DNA of 6,938 nt from the NCBI GenBank assembly GCA_947448105.1, contig CANFNE010000133.1, positions 1-6,938 of the forward strand, written 5' to 3'. The translations under genes and the position numbers were made by a program. Under the pieces are notes generated by a model that saw only the letters and a list, made by a program, of their open reading frames with translations, searched no databases and was not told the DNA's origin. Positions 5,613-6,938 of the stretch are shown here, one piece after another (the stretch's first letter is position 1; every line of letters starts with the position of its first letter). This DNA comes from Burkholderiales bacterium (GTDB taxonomy: Bacteria > Pseudomonadota > Gammaproteobacteria > Burkholderiales > Burkholderiaceae_C).

Positions 5613-6938
5613 ATGTTTGTATTGTTTGATGAAGCCGGAAAATTCATGGCCGGTCGGGTGCTGTCAGAGAGCGATGCCTCGGTGCAAGTCGAGCTCGACA
5701 GTGGCAAGCGCGTCAAGGCCAAGATGGCCCATGTGCTCTTGCGCTTTGAAAAACCCGCGCCCGCCGCGTTCATGGCGGCGGCCCAGGCCTTGAGCGAGAG
5801 CATTGAGCTCGAGTTGGCCTGGGAGTTTTCCCCGGAAGACGACTTTGGCTTTGCCACCCTGGCGCGTGAATACTTCAGCAAGGACGCCACGCTGGAGCAG
5901 CAAGCGGCCATGCTGATACGCCTGTTTGAGGCGCCGCACTACTTTCGCCGCGCGGGCAAGGGTTTTTTCCGCAAGGCCTCGGCCGAGGTGATCGCCCAGG
6001 CGCTGGTGGCCATTGAGAAGAAAAAGGCCACGGTCGCCCTGATCGCCCAGTGGGCGCAGGAACTGGCCGATGGCGTGTGTCCCCAGGCGGTGCGCGAGCA
6101 GCTCTACAAAATACTGTTCAAGCCCGACAAAAACGCCCCCGAATACAAGGCTGTGGTGGACGCCTCGCGCGCCACCCGTACCGCTCCGCTGGAACTCCTG
6201 CAGCGCAGCGGCGCCATTGATTCGCCCTACCAGTTCCACTGGAAGCGCTTCTTGCTAGAGAACTTTCCCCAAGGCGTGGGCTTTGCCGCGGTATCAGCCC
6301 CGCCGGTGGGTGAGGTGCTGCTGCGCGCCTCGGTGTCGGCGTTTTCGATTGATGACTCGGCCACCACCGAGATTGACGACGCCTTGTCAGTCCAAGGCCT
6401 GGGCAGCGGCACGGTGACCGTGGGCGTGCACATTGCCGCGCCTGCCTTGGCCGTCTTGCCCGACAGCGACATCGACCGCCTGGGCCGCGCGCGCCTGTCC
6501 ACCGTTTACATGCCGGGCTACAAAGTCACCATGCTGCCCGACGCGGTAGTGCAAAACTACACCTTGCAAGAGGGGCGCGACTGCCCGGCAGTGAGCCTGT
6601 ACGTGACGCTGGACGAAGCGACGCTGACGATTGTTTCGAGCGAAACCCGCCTTGAGAGCGTGCCGATCAGCCACAACCTGCGCCACGACCAGCTAGACGC
6701 CATCGTGACCGAGGAATGGCTGCAAACGCCCTTGGCTACGCCGGGCAGCGAAGCCGCGCCACTCGCCGGCCTGCAACCCAGCCTGGCGTTTTTGCACCGT
6801 TTGGCGCGTGACCTCAAGGCCAAGCGCGAACTGGTGCGCGGCAAGCCCGAGACCTTTAACCGCCCGGACTACAACTTCAAGCTGTTGGGCGCAGACGGCG
6901 CCGAGCCGCAGGGCGACGAGCCAGTGGTGATCACCACC
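5613..6938 (+). CDS. RNB-domain exoribonuclease (RNase II-like), 3' end outside window
   Basis: An open frame of 442 codons runs from ATG 5613 through the right edge without a stop. The first ~45 residues (FDEAGKFMAGRVLSESD, then a short basic beta-rich stretch) look like a small barrel or SH3-like RNA-binding module. Residues ~75-220 are helical with FRRAGKGFFRKA (111-122), resembling the winged-helix N-terminal region of RNase II-like proteins. The RNB catalytic domain begins near 240 with FSIDDSATTEIDDALSV (244-260), supplying the Mg2+-binding acidic cluster (D247, E253, D255, D256), followed by VGVHIAAPA and RLSTVYMPGYKVTMLP. RNB enzymes degrade single-stranded RNA processively 3' to 5'. 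E253 takes the place of an aspartate (D207 in E. coli RNase II, by recollection). No typical cold-shock N-terminus as in RNase R is seen, hence RNase II-like. The rest of the catalytic domain and any S1 domain lie outside. Confidence 0.9.
   Translation, partial: MFVLFDEAGKFMAGRVLSESDASVQVELDSGKRVKAKMAHVLLRFEKPAPAAFMAAAQALSESIELELAWEFSPEDDFGFATLAREYFSKDATLEQQAAMLIRLFEAPHYFRRAGKGFFRKASAEVIAQALVAIEKKKATVALIAQWAQELADGVCPQAVREQLYKILFKPDKNAPEYKAVVDASRATRTAPLELLQRSGAIDSPYQFHWKRFLLENFPQGVGFAAVSAPPVGEVLLRASVSAFSIDDSATTEIDDALSVQGLGSGTVTVGVHIAAPALAVLPDSDIDRLGRARLSTVYMPGYKVTMLPDAVVQNYTLQEGRDCPAVSLYVTLDEATLTIVSSETRLESVPISHNLRHDQLDAIVTEEWLQTPLATPGSEAAPLAGLQPSLAFLHRLARDLKAKRELVRGKPETFNRPDYNFKLLGADGAEPQGDEPVVITT

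Noticed and set aside
5664..6239. Minus-strand frame (191 codons) opposite the RNB gene
   Set aside because: The plus frame carries an intact RNB catalytic motif and stays open for 442 codons to the edge; the minus frame is its shadow.

Overview
The window is a compact, GC-rich (roughly 60-65 % by eye) piece of core bacterial chromosome. Gene content and protein style (Mpl, a 367-residue class I DAHP synthase, AzlC/AzlD, TldD, RodA, RNB-family exoribonuclease) point to a betaproteobacterium, most likely Burkholderiales/Comamonadaceae. That placement is from recollection of protein style, not from a search. I see no mobile element, CRISPR array, rRNA or tRNA.

Layout: the 3' end of mpl (peptidoglycan recycling) runs rightwards to 406 and converges on aroG (DAHP synthase, minus strand, 504-1607). 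From 1607 to 5559 everything is on the minus strand, so transcription order is rodA (5559-4405), tldD (4327-2867), azlC (2854-2138), azlD (2141-1818), a leader region (about 1795-1608), then aroG. A divergent RNB-family exoribonuclease gene starts at 5613 and runs off the right edge.

The main find is the 210-base gap between azlD and aroG. It carries an uncommonly clear transcription attenuator. A 22-codon leader ORF (1780-1712, minus) has the aromatic block FFFGYFWF. Four short GC segments can pair as 1:2, 2:3 or 3:4. The 3:4 pairing is a 10-bp intrinsic terminator with a T7 tract 43 bases before the aroG start. The expected logic is that a shortage of charged Phe/Tyr/Trp tRNA stalls the ribosome, the antiterminator forms and DAHP synthase is made, which couples entry into the shikimate pathway to its end products.

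A second pattern: four start codons here (leader ORF, tldD, rodA, RNB gene) have no Shine-Dalgarno sequence. Each instead has a -10-like hexamer ending 6-7 bases before the ATG, as expected for leaderless mRNAs. The two genes that must be translated from inside a longer transcript (azlD, aroG) have good Shine-Dalgarno sequences (GAGGAG, TAGGAG).

The remaining genes are ordinary housekeeping functions: cell-shape peptidoglycan polymerase (RodA), metalloprotease subunit (TldD) and a two-component amino-acid exporter (AzlCD). azlCD lies directly upstream of the aromatic attenuator and may be partly co-transcribed with aroG.
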